64,000 nt of DNA, from contig JBNAVJ010000001.1 in NCBI GenBank assembly GCA_049700455.1, positions 620,001-684,000 of the forward strand. The letters run 5' to 3'. Position 1 is the first letter of the stretch. The number at the start of each line of letters is the position of its first letter. This DNA comes from JBNAVJ01 sp049700455. GTDB lineage: Bacteria > Bacteroidota > Ignavibacteria > Tepidaquicellales > Tepidaquicellaceae. A model generated the notes under the pieces. That model did not search any database, was not told the DNA's origin, and saw only the letters and a program-made list of their open reading frames with translations. Below, piece by piece: positions 8,137 through 17,765 of the stretch. The translations under genes and the position numbers were made by a program.

Positions 8137-10458
8137 TTAGTTTTCCGGTTTGTACGTTGGCTCTTCGGCTTCTCCTTCGGTAGGTGTAACTTGCTTCTGC
8201 TCTTCTTGAAGGTTTAACTCAGGGAAATTTTCTTGTTGAAGAGTATTTTTATTGTCTATACTATTTGATAAGGTATCGAGTGTTTTAGTGGTATCTTTTT
8301 CTTCAACTTTCTCTTTGTTTGGGTTAGTCCAAAACTCAACTTTAGCCTTTATAGTTTCTGAATACGAAGATGAGGGGAACTCTTTAATTAGCCTATTGTA
8401 ATAAGTTAAAGCACTGTCTTTATTGTGAAAATAATTTTCAAAAATCCATCCTATAGCATATAAAGACTTCTGATAAACTGAAGAACCAGAGTATGTAATA
8501 GTATTTTTTAGCAGAGAAAGTGCCTCTGTAAAGTTTTTACTAAGAATATATTCTTCAGCTTTCAGATAAAGTTTTTCTGTTGTGTCAATGGTTGCTGTAA
8601 CTATATTCAATCCCAGTATCTTTCTCACTTCGTTAGCAATAATGTCATCAGGAAATGCCTCTAAAATTTTTTGAAAGTAATCTTTGCTTATACTCTCTTT
8701 CCCTTGGTTTTTATATAATGTTGCAAGTGCGTAATATGCTTTTGCAAGTAAGTGAAGGTTCTTCGATGTATTTATAACAATTGAAAGATAAAACTCTGCC
8801 GAATCAGGTCTGTTTAATTCGTAGAGAAATAGTTCAGCCATTTCAAATATTGCTTCCATCTTTTTATTTTCTTTTGCAGCCCTAACTGAATCTTCTCGTT
8901 GAATGGCAAGTAGAGAATCTATGCTCATTTGAACTTTTGCAATACTATCTTTTTGATGTTGTGTTAGAGAATCTGTTTTGGGAATAATTAGAGAAGAAGT
9001 ATCCTGTGGCTGAAAGAATATACTATCCTTATTTCTTTGTTTCTTTGTAGTATCAATGCTTAAACCACCACCACCTTTGGGGTTCTGTCCTTTATCAGGT
9101 AGCTCTATCTTTTTCTTGAAAAGGGTATTTTCTTCATCTCGTTTTTTCTTATATTCCTTATAATCAGGATCATCATCTGGAAACGGACCTCTATCTATTC
9201 CTGATATAATAGCAAGTAAGTTAAAATATCTATCAAGAACAGCTGTTTTTTTCAGACTTATACTGTAATAATCAGAAAAAGAATTAGTTTCAGTACACTT
9301 TTTATAACAGATAAATGCTCTGAAATAATCGTTTTTAAAATATTCGTACCAGTAAGCAAGTTTGTAATATGCATCAGCCGAACTTTTTGAACCAGAATAG
9401 TCATAGATTATATGATAGTAGATTTCACGAGCAAGATCAAATTTATGTTGGTCAAAATAATTATTTCCAAGTTCCAATTCAACCTGGTTCCTTAAGTCTG
9501 GATAATCGCGATATTCGGAAGACAATTCCCTTAAATATAATTCTGCTCTCTGAAAATCTTTTTGGTAGATTATTAATTTTGCCTGATTAAGTTTTGAATA
9601 AAAAATAAGCTCGAAATCTGAGGCCAATTCTTCCGCATTGATATATTCATTGTATGCTTTTTTTGGGTCAAAAAGAGTATAAATCCTTGCGAGTATAAAG
9701 AAACGTTCGGCTTTAGTGTCTTTTTCGGAAGTAAGATTGATAGAATTCTTAAAATAATCAATTGAACCAGCAAAATCTTTTTTAATTATTGAGATAAATG
9801 CAAGTTCCTGAAATATTTCTGCTTTTATATTTTGGTCTTTTGCTATCTGAAGCAGATTTTTCAGAATAACTTCTGCTTCGGATATATTGTTAAGTTTCAC
9901 TTTTGTCTTTGCCAGAAAAAGTATTGCTTCTTCGTAATATATACTATTCGTAAGTTTGGATGCAAATTCGGAAAATTTTCGCTCAGCCTGCAAATATTCT
10001 CCTATGTAAAAGTAGGATTTACCTATTAAGAGTACTGCAGCGTCAAGGAACTTTGTATTTTTATTATATTGAATAATTTTTGAACAACGTTCGATAACTT
10101 TATTAAACTTTTCTTTTGCAGATGCTGATAAAGGAGGTGTTATATTTAATGAATCAAGACGACGGTTATAGGAAGCAAGCACTGAGGATCTATATTCTTG
10201 TAAAGCTTCGTTAAAATCTTCTTCGGCAGTAAAAAACTTATTAAAAAATGTACTGAACGTTTCAGAACGATTGCCCAAGTAGATGTATGATACAAAATCT
10301 TGATAATCTTTGTTCAAAGAGGTAGCATAGTCTGGTTCAATATCTTCTTCGTCTTGTATGGTTGATCTGGATATTGTACGATGTGTAACATAATTACATC
10401 CTTCTACTATAGTGAACGAGATGGTTAAAAAAAATATATATATTATAGTTCTATTCAA
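8137..10458 (-). CDS. TPR lipoprotein, PorW/SprE-like T9SS component
   Basis: A 773-residue protein with a lipoprotein signal (hydrophobic residues 5-19, then VEGC with Cys21). The body is a long array of tetratricopeptide-type helices (for example DAAVLLIGKSYFYIGEYLQAERKF, seen here as shorter repeats every 34 or so residues), interrupted at about 430-530 by a low-complexity linker rich in Lys, Asp, Ser and Gln. A second TPR block and a Glu/Pro/Thr-rich tail follow. The LIGKSYFYIGEY segment resembles the PorW/SprE lipoprotein needed for type IX secretion and gliding, and this genome clearly uses T9SS. A generic TPR lipoprotein such as a BamD/CpoB relative is the alternative. It converges on the haem-barrel gene with a 10-bp gap. 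Confidence 0.65.
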   Translation of the reverse strand: MNRTIIYIFFLTISFTIVEGCNYVTHRTISRSTIQDEEDIEPDYATSLNKDYQDFVSYIYLGNRSETFSTFFNKFFTAEEDFNEALQEYRSSVLASYNRRLDSLNITPPLSASAKEKFNKVIERCSKIIQYNKNTKFLDAAVLLIGKSYFYIGEYLQAERKFSEFASKLTNSIYYEEAILFLAKTKVKLNNISEAEVILKNLLQIAKDQNIKAEIFQELAFISIIKKDFAGSIDYFKNSINLTSEKDTKAERFFILARIYTLFDPKKAYNEYINAEELASDFELIFYSKLNQAKLIIYQKDFQRAELYLRELSSEYRDYPDLRNQVELELGNNYFDQHKFDLAREIYYHIIYDYSGSKSSADAYYKLAYWYEYFKNDYFRAFICYKKCTETNSFSDYYSISLKKTAVLDRYFNLLAIISGIDRGPFPDDDPDYKEYKKKRDEENTLFKKKIELPDKGQNPKGGGGLSIDTTKKQRNKDSIFFQPQDTSSLIIPKTDSLTQHQKDSIAKVQMSIDSLLAIQREDSVRAAKENKKMEAIFEMAELFLYELNRPDSAEFYLSIVINTSKNLHLLAKAYYALATLYKNQGKESISKDYFQKILEAFPDDIIANEVRKILGLNIVTATIDTTEKLYLKAEEYILSKNFTEALSLLKNTITYSGSSVYQKSLYAIGWIFENYFHNKDSALTYYNRLIKEFPSSSYSETIKAKVEFWTNPNKEKVEEKDTTKTLDTLSNSIDNKNTLQQENFPELNLQEEQKQVTPTEGEAEEPTYKPEN

Positions 10459-10849
10459 AGTGCTTATCTTATGTTTCTAAATAAGTTATTTGTATTTGTT
10501 TGCTTTTTCAAGACAATTGAGAACCGAACTTGTTAATTAAGGGTTTATTAATTTAGGGAGATTCTGCATTTGTAAGATGGGCTCTGTTTTTTTTTCAATA
10601 TCCAGACTGTAGTAATTATATTCATTATGAAAAAGGAGAAATTTATTCAAAATTGACAAATTATTTATAATATTATTTAAAAATAGAGAATCTTTATAAA
10701 AGTATAGAAGAAAGGCTCATATTATTGGAGAAAGAAATTTGCATTGAAAAAATCTTTCAGGATAGGTTTTTCTATCATTAAGCACGACGATACTAATGAA
10801 TTGAATATGAAAGCAAGTAAAGTTATTTTTAATTTTTCAATATATTACA
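10459..10849. other. Intergenic region between divergent PorW-like and lon genes
   Basis: The 391-bp region has no coding frame that looks real. It is very AT-rich and must carry the divergent promoters. The only candidate element is a Bacteroidota-like promoter close to lon (listed separately). A short GATAG/CTATC inverted repeat at 10761-10776 is too weak to interpret. Confidence 0.6.
10801..10831 (+). promoter_or_regulatory. Candidate Bacteroidota-type promoter for lon
   Basis: TTG at 10801-10803 is followed after 20 bases by TATTTTTA (10824-10831), close to the TTTG / TAnnTTTG consensus of the Bacteroidota primary sigma factor. Transcription would start about 15 bases before the lon ATG. 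In such AT-rich DNA a chance match is quite possible. Confidence 0.28.
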
Positions 10850-13264
10850 ATGACAACTGAGTTAATTAAAGAGTTTAATGAACCGGCTACCGATGAAAAA
10901 ATTCCCGTAGAACTTCCAGTATTACCCCTTAGGGATCTGGTAGTTTTTCCCTCTACTTTATACCCTATACTTGCTGGTAGAGAAAGTTCCATAAAGGCTA
11001 TAAATAAAGCGTTAGAAAGCAATAAATATATTTTAGTTGTAACTCAAATTGATCCTTCTGTTGAAGAAGCAACTTCTGATAGTCTTTACAAAGTTGGTAC
11101 TATTGCAAAGATACTCCAGGTTTTGAAGTTACCCAATAACCTCGTGAAAGTATTAGTTGATGGGATAGTAGCTGCAAAGGTTCTAAGTTACCATCGAAAT
11201 GACTATTTAACAGCCAAAGTTGAAATTATTTCTTCTGAAATTAAAGAAGATTCAGAACTAATTGGGCTGGTGAGACAGCTTAATAAACAGTTTACTGAAT
11301 ATGTTAACTCTAACACAAACGGTAATATTCCCAAAGATGCTCTTGTAGTGTTTGAAAATATTCTTGAGCCTCATAAAAAACTCTTTTATGTAGCAAGTTC
11401 TCTTAATATTGATATCCCTAAGAAACAAAAAATCCTTGAACTTTCGGATTTAAAGAAACAGTATTATGAAATACTATACCTCTTAAATCTTGAGTTACAG
11501 ATTTTAAATATAGAGAAAGAGATTGAAAACAAGGTACAAGCTGAGATGCAAAAGAACCAACGGAAGTTTATTGTTCAAGAACAGATAAGAATTCTTCAAA
11601 ATGAATTAGAAGAAGGAGTAGAAACTGATCCGGATTTATTAAGAATTAAAGAAGCAATTGAATCTTCAGGAATGCCTGAGGCAATAAAGAAAAAAGCTTT
11701 TGAAGAATATGACAAATTGAAAAGAACGCCACAAATATCACCTGATTTCAGTGTAATTAGAAATTATCTTGATTGGATGATAAATGTACCCTGGGACACA
11801 TTTACCGAAGATAACTATGATCTTGAAAATGCCAGAAAAATTCTCGATGAAGACCATTATGATCTTGAAAAGCCTAAAGAAAGAATTTTAGAACTTATTG
11901 CAGTGTTGAGAAAATTAAAGTCTAAAAATATAAAAAAGCCTCCTAAAGGACAGATACTTTGTTTTGTAGGTCCTCCCGGTGTCGGTAAAACATCCCTGGG
12001 CAAGTCTATTGCAAGGGCTTTAAACAGAAAATTCACCAGATTGTCTGTTGGGGGAGTACGTGATGAAGCAGAGATTCGTGGACACCGCCGAACATATATT
12101 GGTTCGATGCCCGGCAAAATTATTCAAGCAATGCGAAAGACAGGTACCTGCAATCCTGTTATATTGATTGACGAAATCGATAAAATGGGCAATGACTTCC
12201 GTGGTGACCCAGCAAGTGCTATGCTTGAAGTCCTTGATCCTGAGCAGAATTCTACATTTAATGATCATTATCTTGATGTAGATTATGACTTGTCAAACGT
12301 CTTATTTATTACCACTGCAAATGTTCAATATTCAATACCGTTACCGCTTCAGGATCGGATGGAAATAATTGAGATGAGAAGTTACCTTGACTTTGAGAAA
12401 GTACAGATTGCTAAGAGACATATTATTCCTAAAGAGATGGCTGAACATGGTCTCGAACCAAATGAGATTGTATTTTCAGATAAAATTATTCTTGATATTA
12501 TTTCTCTTTATACCAAAGAAGCAGGAGTGCGAAATCTTGAGAGGGAGTTATCTTCAATTATTAGAAAGATTACTAAAGATTATCTTGCTGAAGGTCCCAG
12601 AAAAGTACCGGTTAGAGTAACTCCAAAAATGGTAGAAAAATATTTAGGGGTTCCTCGATATGAAAAATCAGAAATAGAGAAATCAGAATCTTATCGTATA
12701 GGTTCTGTTTATGGACTTGCCTGGACATCAATGGGAGGTGAGCTTCTTGATGTTGATGTAACATTAATGAAAGGAAATAGTAAGCTAATTCTTACCGGAA
12801 TGCTTGGAGATGTTATGAAAGAATCTGCTCAGGCTGGTTTGTCTTATATTCGTGCTAATGCCCGACAGTTTGGTATATCTGAAGGATTTTTTAAAGATAA
12901 AGAAGTTCATATACACTTACCTGAGGGTGCTATACCAAAGGATGGTCCCAGTGCTGGTATAACAATGGTTATGGCAATGTTAAGTGCATTTACTAAAGTT
13001 CCTGTTCATACGGACGTAGCAATGACAGGCGAAATAACGCTGAGAGGACGAGTCTTACCGATTGGAGGATTAAATGAGAAACTACTTGCTGCCTTGAGGG
13101 GGGGGATCAAAACAGTTATTATTCCAAAGGATAATGAACGACATCTTTCAGAAACGCCTCAAGAAATTACTTCAAGGTTGAAAATTGTTTGTGTTAGAAC
13201 AGTTGAAGAAGCATTTAAATATGTCTTTAAAGGAAACATTTTGAAAAAAAGAAAAAATGTCTGA
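10850..13264 (+). CDS. lon: ATP-dependent protease Lon
   Basis: Full-length Lon of 804 residues, the cytoplasmic AAA+ serine protease that removes misfolded and regulatory proteins. An N-terminal substrate-binding LAN domain (PVLPLRDLVVFP from about residue 24) is followed by a coiled segment, the AAA+ module with Walker A GPPGVGKT at 374-381, and the protease domain. The catalytic dyad is S701 (in KDGPSAG) and K744 (in LNEK), with the same 43-residue spacing as in E. coli Lon. The gene leads a long co-directional run, and its last 8 bases overlap dnaX. There is a candidate promoter 20-50 bp upstream. Confidence 0.97.
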   Translation: MTTELIKEFNEPATDEKIPVELPVLPLRDLVVFPSTLYPILAGRESSIKAINKALESNKYILVVTQIDPSVEEATSDSLYKVGTIAKILQVLKLPNNLVKVLVDGIVAAKVLSYHRNDYLTAKVEIISSEIKEDSELIGLVRQLNKQFTEYVNSNTNGNIPKDALVVFENILEPHKKLFYVASSLNIDIPKKQKILELSDLKKQYYEILYLLNLELQILNIEKEIENKVQAEMQKNQRKFIVQEQIRILQNELEEGVETDPDLLRIKEAIESSGMPEAIKKKAFEEYDKLKRTPQISPDFSVIRNYLDWMINVPWDTFTEDNYDLENARKILDEDHYDLEKPKERILELIAVLRKLKSKNIKKPPKGQILCFVGPPGVGKTSLGKSIARALNRKFTRLSVGGVRDEAEIRGHRRTYIGSMPGKIIQAMRKTGTCNPVILIDEIDKMGNDFRGDPASAMLEVLDPEQNSTFNDHYLDVDYDLSNVLFITTANVQYSIPLPLQDRMEIIEMRSYLDFEKVQIAKRHIIPKEMAEHGLEPNEIVFSDKIILDIISLYTKEAGVRNLERELSSIIRKITKDYLAEGPRKVPVRVTPKMVEKYLGVPRYEKSEIEKSESYRIGSVYGLAWTSMGGELLDVDVTLMKGNSKLILTGMLGDVMKESAQAGLSYIRANARQFGISEGFFKDKEVHIHLPEGAIPKDGPSAGITMVMAMLSAFTKVPVHTDVAMTGEITLRGRVLPIGGLNEKLLAALRGGIKTVIIPKDNERHLSETPQEITSRLKIVCVRTVEEAFKYVFKGNILKKRKNV

Positions 13265-14540
13265 ATATAAAGTTTCAGCATTAAAATACCGACCGCAAAG
13301 ATTTGATGAGGTCTGTTCGCAAGAATTTGTTACACAAACACTTAGAAATTCAGTCCTATCAGGGAAACTTGCTAATTCCTATCTGTTGAGTGGTCCGCGG
13401 GGAATAGGTAAAACTACAATAGCAAGAATCTTTGCAAAGGCTCTAAATTGTGAAAATCCTGTGGACGGGGAACCCTGTAATAAATGTGAACACTGTACAG
13501 AAATTACAGCTGGTACACATCCTGATGTGTTTGAACTTGATGCTGCTTCAAATCGTGGTATAGATGATGTCCGTGCAATTCAAGATGCGGCAAAGTATTT
13601 CCCTCTCAAAGCCAGATATAAGTTTTTTATTGTTGATGAAGTACATATGTTGACCCCTCAAGCTTTTAATGCCTTGTTGAAAATTTTAGAGGAGCCTCCT
13701 AATTATCTTATATTTATTCTTGCAACTACAAATCCAGAAAAAATTCCTAAAACTATTATCAGTAGATGTCAAAGATTTGCTCTTCACAAAATTAAAATAT
13801 CAGAAATATCTTCCAGGCTTGTTAAGATTGCTAAAGAAGAAAAAGTTACTATTGACGATGAATCTATCTTTTATATTGCAAAGTTGGCTGAAGGTGCTTT
13901 AAGAGATGCTCTAGGTATTTTTGATATGGCTGTTTCGTATTTTGGAAATAGAATAGAGTTTACTGCCCTTCGTGAGTTTTTAAACCTTCCTGATAAAGAA
14001 ATATATTTCTCAGCTTCCAATTATATCTTTAATGCTGATAGTAAATCTTTGCTTGAATTACTTAATCAAAGATATGATGCTGGTTTAGATCTTTATACTT
14101 TTTATAATGGATTAATTGAACATTTCAGAAATTGTATTGCCTATCTTACAACAGGGGATCTAAAACTGATAGATGAATCTGATTATATAAGGGTAAAATA
14201 TCAAGAAATTTCCAAAAAATTCACAGAGGACCAGCTTCTGAGACTTTTAAAACTATTATTAGATAATGAAACCAGATTCAAATACTCAACTAATCAAAAA
14301 ATATTTTTGGAGTCTCTTCTGGTAGAACTCTGTAGAGTACATAAAGAAGTAGTAGATCTGGAAAATATAATTGCCGAATTTGAAAAACTTAAAAATTATC
14401 TACTAAAAAGTTCTTCAACGACCTTCACCGCTTCTGATTCTCCGAAGATTACAACAGCTAAGGAAAGTTCCGAAGAAACAGATAAATTTTATGAAAAGCT
14501 TGTAAAGTATTTTAACCTGGAAAAATATGGTAATAAATAA
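13257..14540 (+). CDS. dnaX: DNA polymerase III subunit gamma/tau, short form
   Basis: The clamp-loader ATPase loads the beta clamp at the replication fork. Walker A is GPRGIGKT at 46-53, followed by the zinc-binding Cys cluster (CENPVDGEPCNKCEHC) and the DEVHMLT Walker B region. At 427 residues it has domains I-III but no tau-specific C-terminal domains that contact DnaB and the polymerase, so only a gamma-like product is encoded. No slippery sequence that would generate two products was noted. It overlaps lon by 8 bp and the next gene by 14 bp, so it is certainly co-transcribed. The last 40 residues are Ser/Thr/Glu-rich and probably disordered. Confidence 0.94.
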   Translation: MSEYKVSALKYRPQRFDEVCSQEFVTQTLRNSVLSGKLANSYLLSGPRGIGKTTIARIFAKALNCENPVDGEPCNKCEHCTEITAGTHPDVFELDAASNRGIDDVRAIQDAAKYFPLKARYKFFIVDEVHMLTPQAFNALLKILEEPPNYLIFILATTNPEKIPKTIISRCQRFALHKIKISEISSRLVKIAKEEKVTIDDESIFYIAKLAEGALRDALGIFDMAVSYFGNRIEFTALREFLNLPDKEIYFSASNYIFNADSKSLLELLNQRYDAGLDLYTFYNGLIEHFRNCIAYLTTGDLKLIDESDYIRVKYQEISKKFTEDQLLRLLKLLLDNETRFKYSTNQKIFLESLLVELCRVHKEVVDLENIIAEFEKLKNYLLKSSSTTFTASDSPKITTAKESSEETDKFYEKLVKYFNLEKYGNK

Positions 14541-15426
14541 ACCTCAAATTTACAAAACAGATAAAAATTTTTTGGGTATTGAAGAAAAATACTCCTCTTA
14601 TGAAGAATCAAAAGTAGTAATAATTCCGATTCCATTTGAGGCAACGACCTCTTATGGACAAGGGACAGCTCTTGGACCGGAAGCAATATTGAATGCCAGT
14701 CATTACGTTGAGTTTTTTGATGAGGAAACCAATAGGGAAATGTGTTTTGAAAAAGGCATTTGTACGTTACATAAAATTGAATTTAAGAATCTAAACATCG
14801 AAAAAGCTTTTAAAAAAATATACGATGTTATATTAAAAGAGATTAAAAATAACAAATTTGTTGTAACTCTTGGTGGGGAGCACAGTATATCAAATCCAAT
14901 TATAAGAGCACACTTTGAGTACTATAAAAAATTTTCTGTGCTTCATTTTGATGCACATTCTGATTTGCGACAAGAATATGAAGGTAGTAAATTTTCTCAT
15001 GCAAGTTTCGCTGCAAGGGTTTATGAATTTAATTCCGATATTATACAGGTTGGTATAAGAGCTCAGTGTAAAGAAGAAGCAGAATTTATAAGTAAAAACA
15101 AAATAAAAACTTTTTATGCTTATGAAATTAGACAGGGTAAGTATGGAGTAAAATGGCAGGAAAAAGTATTAAGGGCTTTGAAAGAGAATGTATACCTAAC
15201 CTTCGATGTTGATTTTTTGGATCCATCTATAATGCCATCAACCGGAACCCCTGAACCCGGCGGATTTTTCTGGGATGAAACATTAAAAATGTTTAAGATG
15301 CTTGGAGAAAAGAAAAATGTAATTGGTTTTGATGTAGTGGAACTTTCACCTAAAAAAGATCTTCCCTTTGCTGATTTTATAACTGCTAAACTTATTTATA
15401 AAATGCTTAACTATTTTGTAAAATGA
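14527..15426 (+). CDS. speB: Agmatinase/arginase-family ureohydrolase
   Basis: The 299-residue enzyme belongs to the binuclear manganese ureohydrolases. All six metal ligands are visible: H119 (GGEHS), D142, H144 and D146 (FDAHSD), and D227 and D229 (FDVDFLD). The length and the start of the fold (PIPFEATTSYGQGTALGPEAI) best fit agmatinase, which hydrolyses agmatine to putrescine and urea. Formiminoglutamase, guanidinobutyrase and similar activities cannot be excluded without a tree, and no arginine decarboxylase is adjacent. It starts inside the end of dnaX and its stop overlaps nth as ATGA, which favours this ATG. Confidence 0.82.
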   Translation: MVINKPQIYKTDKNFLGIEEKYSSYEESKVVIIPIPFEATTSYGQGTALGPEAILNASHYVEFFDEETNREMCFEKGICTLHKIEFKNLNIEKAFKKIYDVILKEIKNNKFVVTLGGEHSISNPIIRAHFEYYKKFSVLHFDAHSDLRQEYEGSKFSHASFAARVYEFNSDIIQVGIRAQCKEEAEFISKNKIKTFYAYEIRQGKYGVKWQEKVLRALKENVYLTFDVDFLDPSIMPSTGTPEPGGFFWDETLKMFKMLGEKKNVIGFDVVELSPKKDLPFADFITAKLIYKMLNYFVK

Positions 15427-16073
15427 ATAAAACTCAGCTTAAAAATAAGGTTATTGAAATCTTAAAATATCTGAAACAAACATATCCTAAAGCGAAAGTA
15501 CACCTATGGTTTACCACTCCCTTTGAGTTATTGGTTTCTACTGTACTTGCTGCTCAATGCACTGATGAAAGAGTAAACTCAGTTATGGTTCCACTTTATA
15601 AAACCAAATATAAAGAACCCAAAGATATCGTTAAAGATGGCTTGGAAAATTTTCGATCTAATATTAAATCAATAACATTTCCTAATAATAAAGCTAAAGC
15701 TATACTTAAAATGTGTCAACAACTCGAAGAGAATTTTGGGGGGAAAGTTCCTGAAACCATGGAAGAATTAACTAAATTGGAGGGAGTTGGTAGAAAATCA
15801 GCAAGTGTTATTCTGGGTAACTGTTTTCATAAGAAGGATGTAATTATTGTTGATACACATTTAAAACGAGTTGCTGAAAGACTTGGATTGATTAAAAATT
15901 CAGATCCTGATAAAATTGAACAAGAATTAAAGACATTAGTGCCTGAAAATGAACAATTCACTTTTTCTCTACTGATAGGAGAACATGGAAGACAGGTTTG
16001 TAAAGCTCGAAAGCCATTATGTAAAAATTGCATTTTATTTGAACTATGTCCTTTTCCTGAAAAAACAATGTAA
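15423..16073 (+). CDS. nth: Endonuclease III
   Basis: A base-excision repair DNA glycosylase/AP lyase for oxidised pyrimidines, 216 residues. The helix-hairpin-helix is LEGVGRKSA, with the catalytic lysine K125; the essential aspartate D144 is in VDTH. The C-terminal [4Fe-4S] loop has Cys at 193, 200, 203 and 209, the exact C-x6-C-x2-C-x5-C pattern. It overlaps the arginase-family gene by 4 bp and is followed 5 bp later by a KdsC-like gene. Confidence 0.96.
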   Translation: MNKTQLKNKVIEILKYLKQTYPKAKVHLWFTTPFELLVSTVLAAQCTDERVNSVMVPLYKTKYKEPKDIVKDGLENFRSNIKSITFPNNKAKAILKMCQQLEENFGGKVPETMEELTKLEGVGRKSASVILGNCFHKKDVIIVDTHLKRVAERLGLIKNSDPDKIEQELKTLVPENEQFTFSLLIGEHGRQVCKARKPLCKNCILFELCPFPEKTM

Positions 16074-16078
16074 GGTTT

Positions 16079-16573
16079 ATGAAATCTAATACCGATTTAA
16101 GCAAAGTACAATTTGTGTTGATGGATCTTGATGGGTGTCTTTCCACAGGACATATTATCTATCTTAGTAATGGGCTTGATATAAAAGTTTTTCATACACA
16201 CGATGGGTTCGGTATTACACGCGGTAAAAAACTCGGCTTAAAATTTGCAGTTATTAGTGGACGAAGTTCAGAAGTTAACAAGATTCGAACAAATAGCTTA
16301 GGTATTGATTACCTTTTTGAGGATGTGGAAAATAAGGTTGAGCCCTATCAAATTTTGAAAGAAAAGTATAGGCTTAAAGACGAAAACTTTGCATACATAG
16401 GAGATGATGAGTTTGATATTCCACTTTTGAAGAAAGTTGGATTTTCCTGCTGTCCCAATAACGCGGTAGATGAAGTAAAGAATAATGTTGATTATGTCTG
16501 TAAAAAAAACGGGGGGGAAGGAGCAGTAAGAGAAATGATAGATATTATCTTGAAAGCTAAAAATTTAATTTAA
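16079..16573 (+). CDS. kdsC: KdsC-like HAD phosphatase
   Basis: This 164-residue protein matches the capless tetrameric HAD phosphatases that remove phosphate from 3-deoxy-manno-octulosonate 8-phosphate in LPS core synthesis. The nucleophile motif is D16-L-D18-G (DLDGCLSTG), with Ser replacing the usual Thr. ISGRSS is motif II, and the conserved Lys is followed by GDDEFDIPLL (motif III/IV). The C-terminus GGEGAVREMID is a KdsC hallmark. A related sugar-nucleotide phosphatase such as the CMP-sugar synthetase-associated type remains possible. No kdsA or kdsB is nearby. Confidence 0.75.
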   Translation: MKSNTDLSKVQFVLMDLDGCLSTGHIIYLSNGLDIKVFHTHDGFGITRGKKLGLKFAVISGRSSEVNKIRTNSLGIDYLFEDVENKVEPYQILKEKYRLKDENFAYIGDDEFDIPLLKKVGFSCCPNNAVDEVKNNVDYVCKKNGGEGAVREMIDIILKAKNLI

Positions 16574-16578
16574 TCTAT

Positions 16579-17760
16579 ATGAAAAACGAAAACTTAGGGT
16601 TTACATCAAAACTGATTCATGGAGGGGGCTATAAAGATAAATTAGGTAGTGTAAATGTGCCAATTTACCAGACCTCAACTTTTCAATTTGAATCAGCCGA
16701 AGAAGGAGCAAGATGCTTTACAGGCGAGAGTGATGGTTACATTTACACAAGGCTTGGAAATCCAACAATAAAAGTTCTGGAAAATATTATTGCAGATCTT
16801 GAAAAAGGATATGGAGGAATTGCTACAAGCTCTGGTATGGGCGCAGTTTCAACTATTTATATGGCTTTGCTTCATCAGGGAGGTCACATTGTAAGTTCAT
16901 CAGCTGTTTATGGACCGTCAAGAACTTTGATTGAGTCACATTTATCGCGATTTGGTGTTGAATCAACTTATGTTGATACTTCTGATATTGAAAATGTCAA
17001 AAGGGCAATTAGACCCAATACAAAAATTCTTTATGTTGAATCACCTGCTAATCCTACGATTAGTATTACGGATCTTAAAGCATGTGCGGAAATATCTAAA
17101 CAATACAATATTACCTTTGTTGTGGATAATACTTTTGCAAGTCCTTATCTTCAACAACCGATAAGTCTTGGGGCAGACGTCGTGTTACATTCAATAACAA
17201 AGTTTATTAATGGTCATGCGGATGTTGTCGGCGGGATAATTGTTACTGCAAATAAAGATTTGTATAATAGACTATATTCAATGATGACTTTTCTTGGCTG
17301 TAATATGGATCCCCATCAGGCATATCTTGTAATACGGGGGTTAAAGACTTTGAGTCTCAGAGTTGAACGGGCTCAAGCAAATGCAATAGAAATAGCCCAT
17401 TTCCTTGAAAATCATCCTAAAGTAGAATGGGTTAGATACCCTGGACTTCATACACACCCTCAATATGAACTTGCCAAAAGACAAATGAAAGGCCCTGGTT
17501 CTATGATTAGCTTTGGATTAAAAGGTGGTTTGGAAGCTGGTAGGAAATTAATGAATAATGTAAAATTAGCAATTCTTGCAGTTTCACTTGGAGGAGTTGA
17601 GACGTTGATAGAACATCCTGCTTCAATGACGCATTCTAAGATTTCTGAGGAAGAAAAAAGAAAAAGTAGTATAACTGATGGCTTGGTACGATACTCTGTA
17701 GGAATTGAAGATGTAGCTGATTTAATCGAGGACTTAAAACAGGCGCTTGAAAAAGTTTAA
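16579..17760 (+). CDS. megL: Cys/Met metabolism PLP enzyme, methionine gamma-lyase type
   Basis: The 393-residue protein is a fold-type I PLP enzyme of the transsulfuration family. The Schiff-base lysine is K208 (SITKFINGH), with YTRLGNPT, SSGMGA and the C-terminal SLGGVETLIEHPASMTH motif. Overall similarity is closest, from memory, to methionine gamma-lyase, which turns methionine into methanethiol, ammonia and 2-oxobutyrate. However, the Tyr-Gly-Cys motif important in that enzyme is Tyr-Gly-Pro here (AVYGPSRTL), so cystathionine gamma-lyase, cystathionine gamma-synthase or O-acetylhomoserine sulfhydrylase activity is equally open. It lies 5 bp after the KdsC-like gene and just before recG. 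Confidence 0.8.
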   Translation: MKNENLGFTSKLIHGGGYKDKLGSVNVPIYQTSTFQFESAEEGARCFTGESDGYIYTRLGNPTIKVLENIIADLEKGYGGIATSSGMGAVSTIYMALLHQGGHIVSSSAVYGPSRTLIESHLSRFGVESTYVDTSDIENVKRAIRPNTKILYVESPANPTISITDLKACAEISKQYNITFVVDNTFASPYLQQPISLGADVVLHSITKFINGHADVVGGIIVTANKDLYNRLYSMMTFLGCNMDPHQAYLVIRGLKTLSLRVERAQANAIEIAHFLENHPKVEWVRYPGLHTHPQYELAKRQMKGPGSMISFGLKGGLEAGRKLMNNVKLAILAVSLGGVETLIEHPASMTHSKISEEEKRKSSITDGLVRYSVGIEDVADLIEDLKQALEKV

Positions 17761-17765
17761 AAACT

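Noticed and set aside
10761..10776. GATAG/CTATC inverted repeat between the PorW-like gene and lon
   Set aside because: The stem is only 5 bp with no T run or partner copy, so it is neither a terminator nor a convincing operator.
13257..14540. Possible programmed frameshift in dnaX giving gamma and tau
   Set aside because: No slippery heptamer or downstream tau coding region was found; the gene ends as a gamma-length protein and the next frame is the arginase-family gene.
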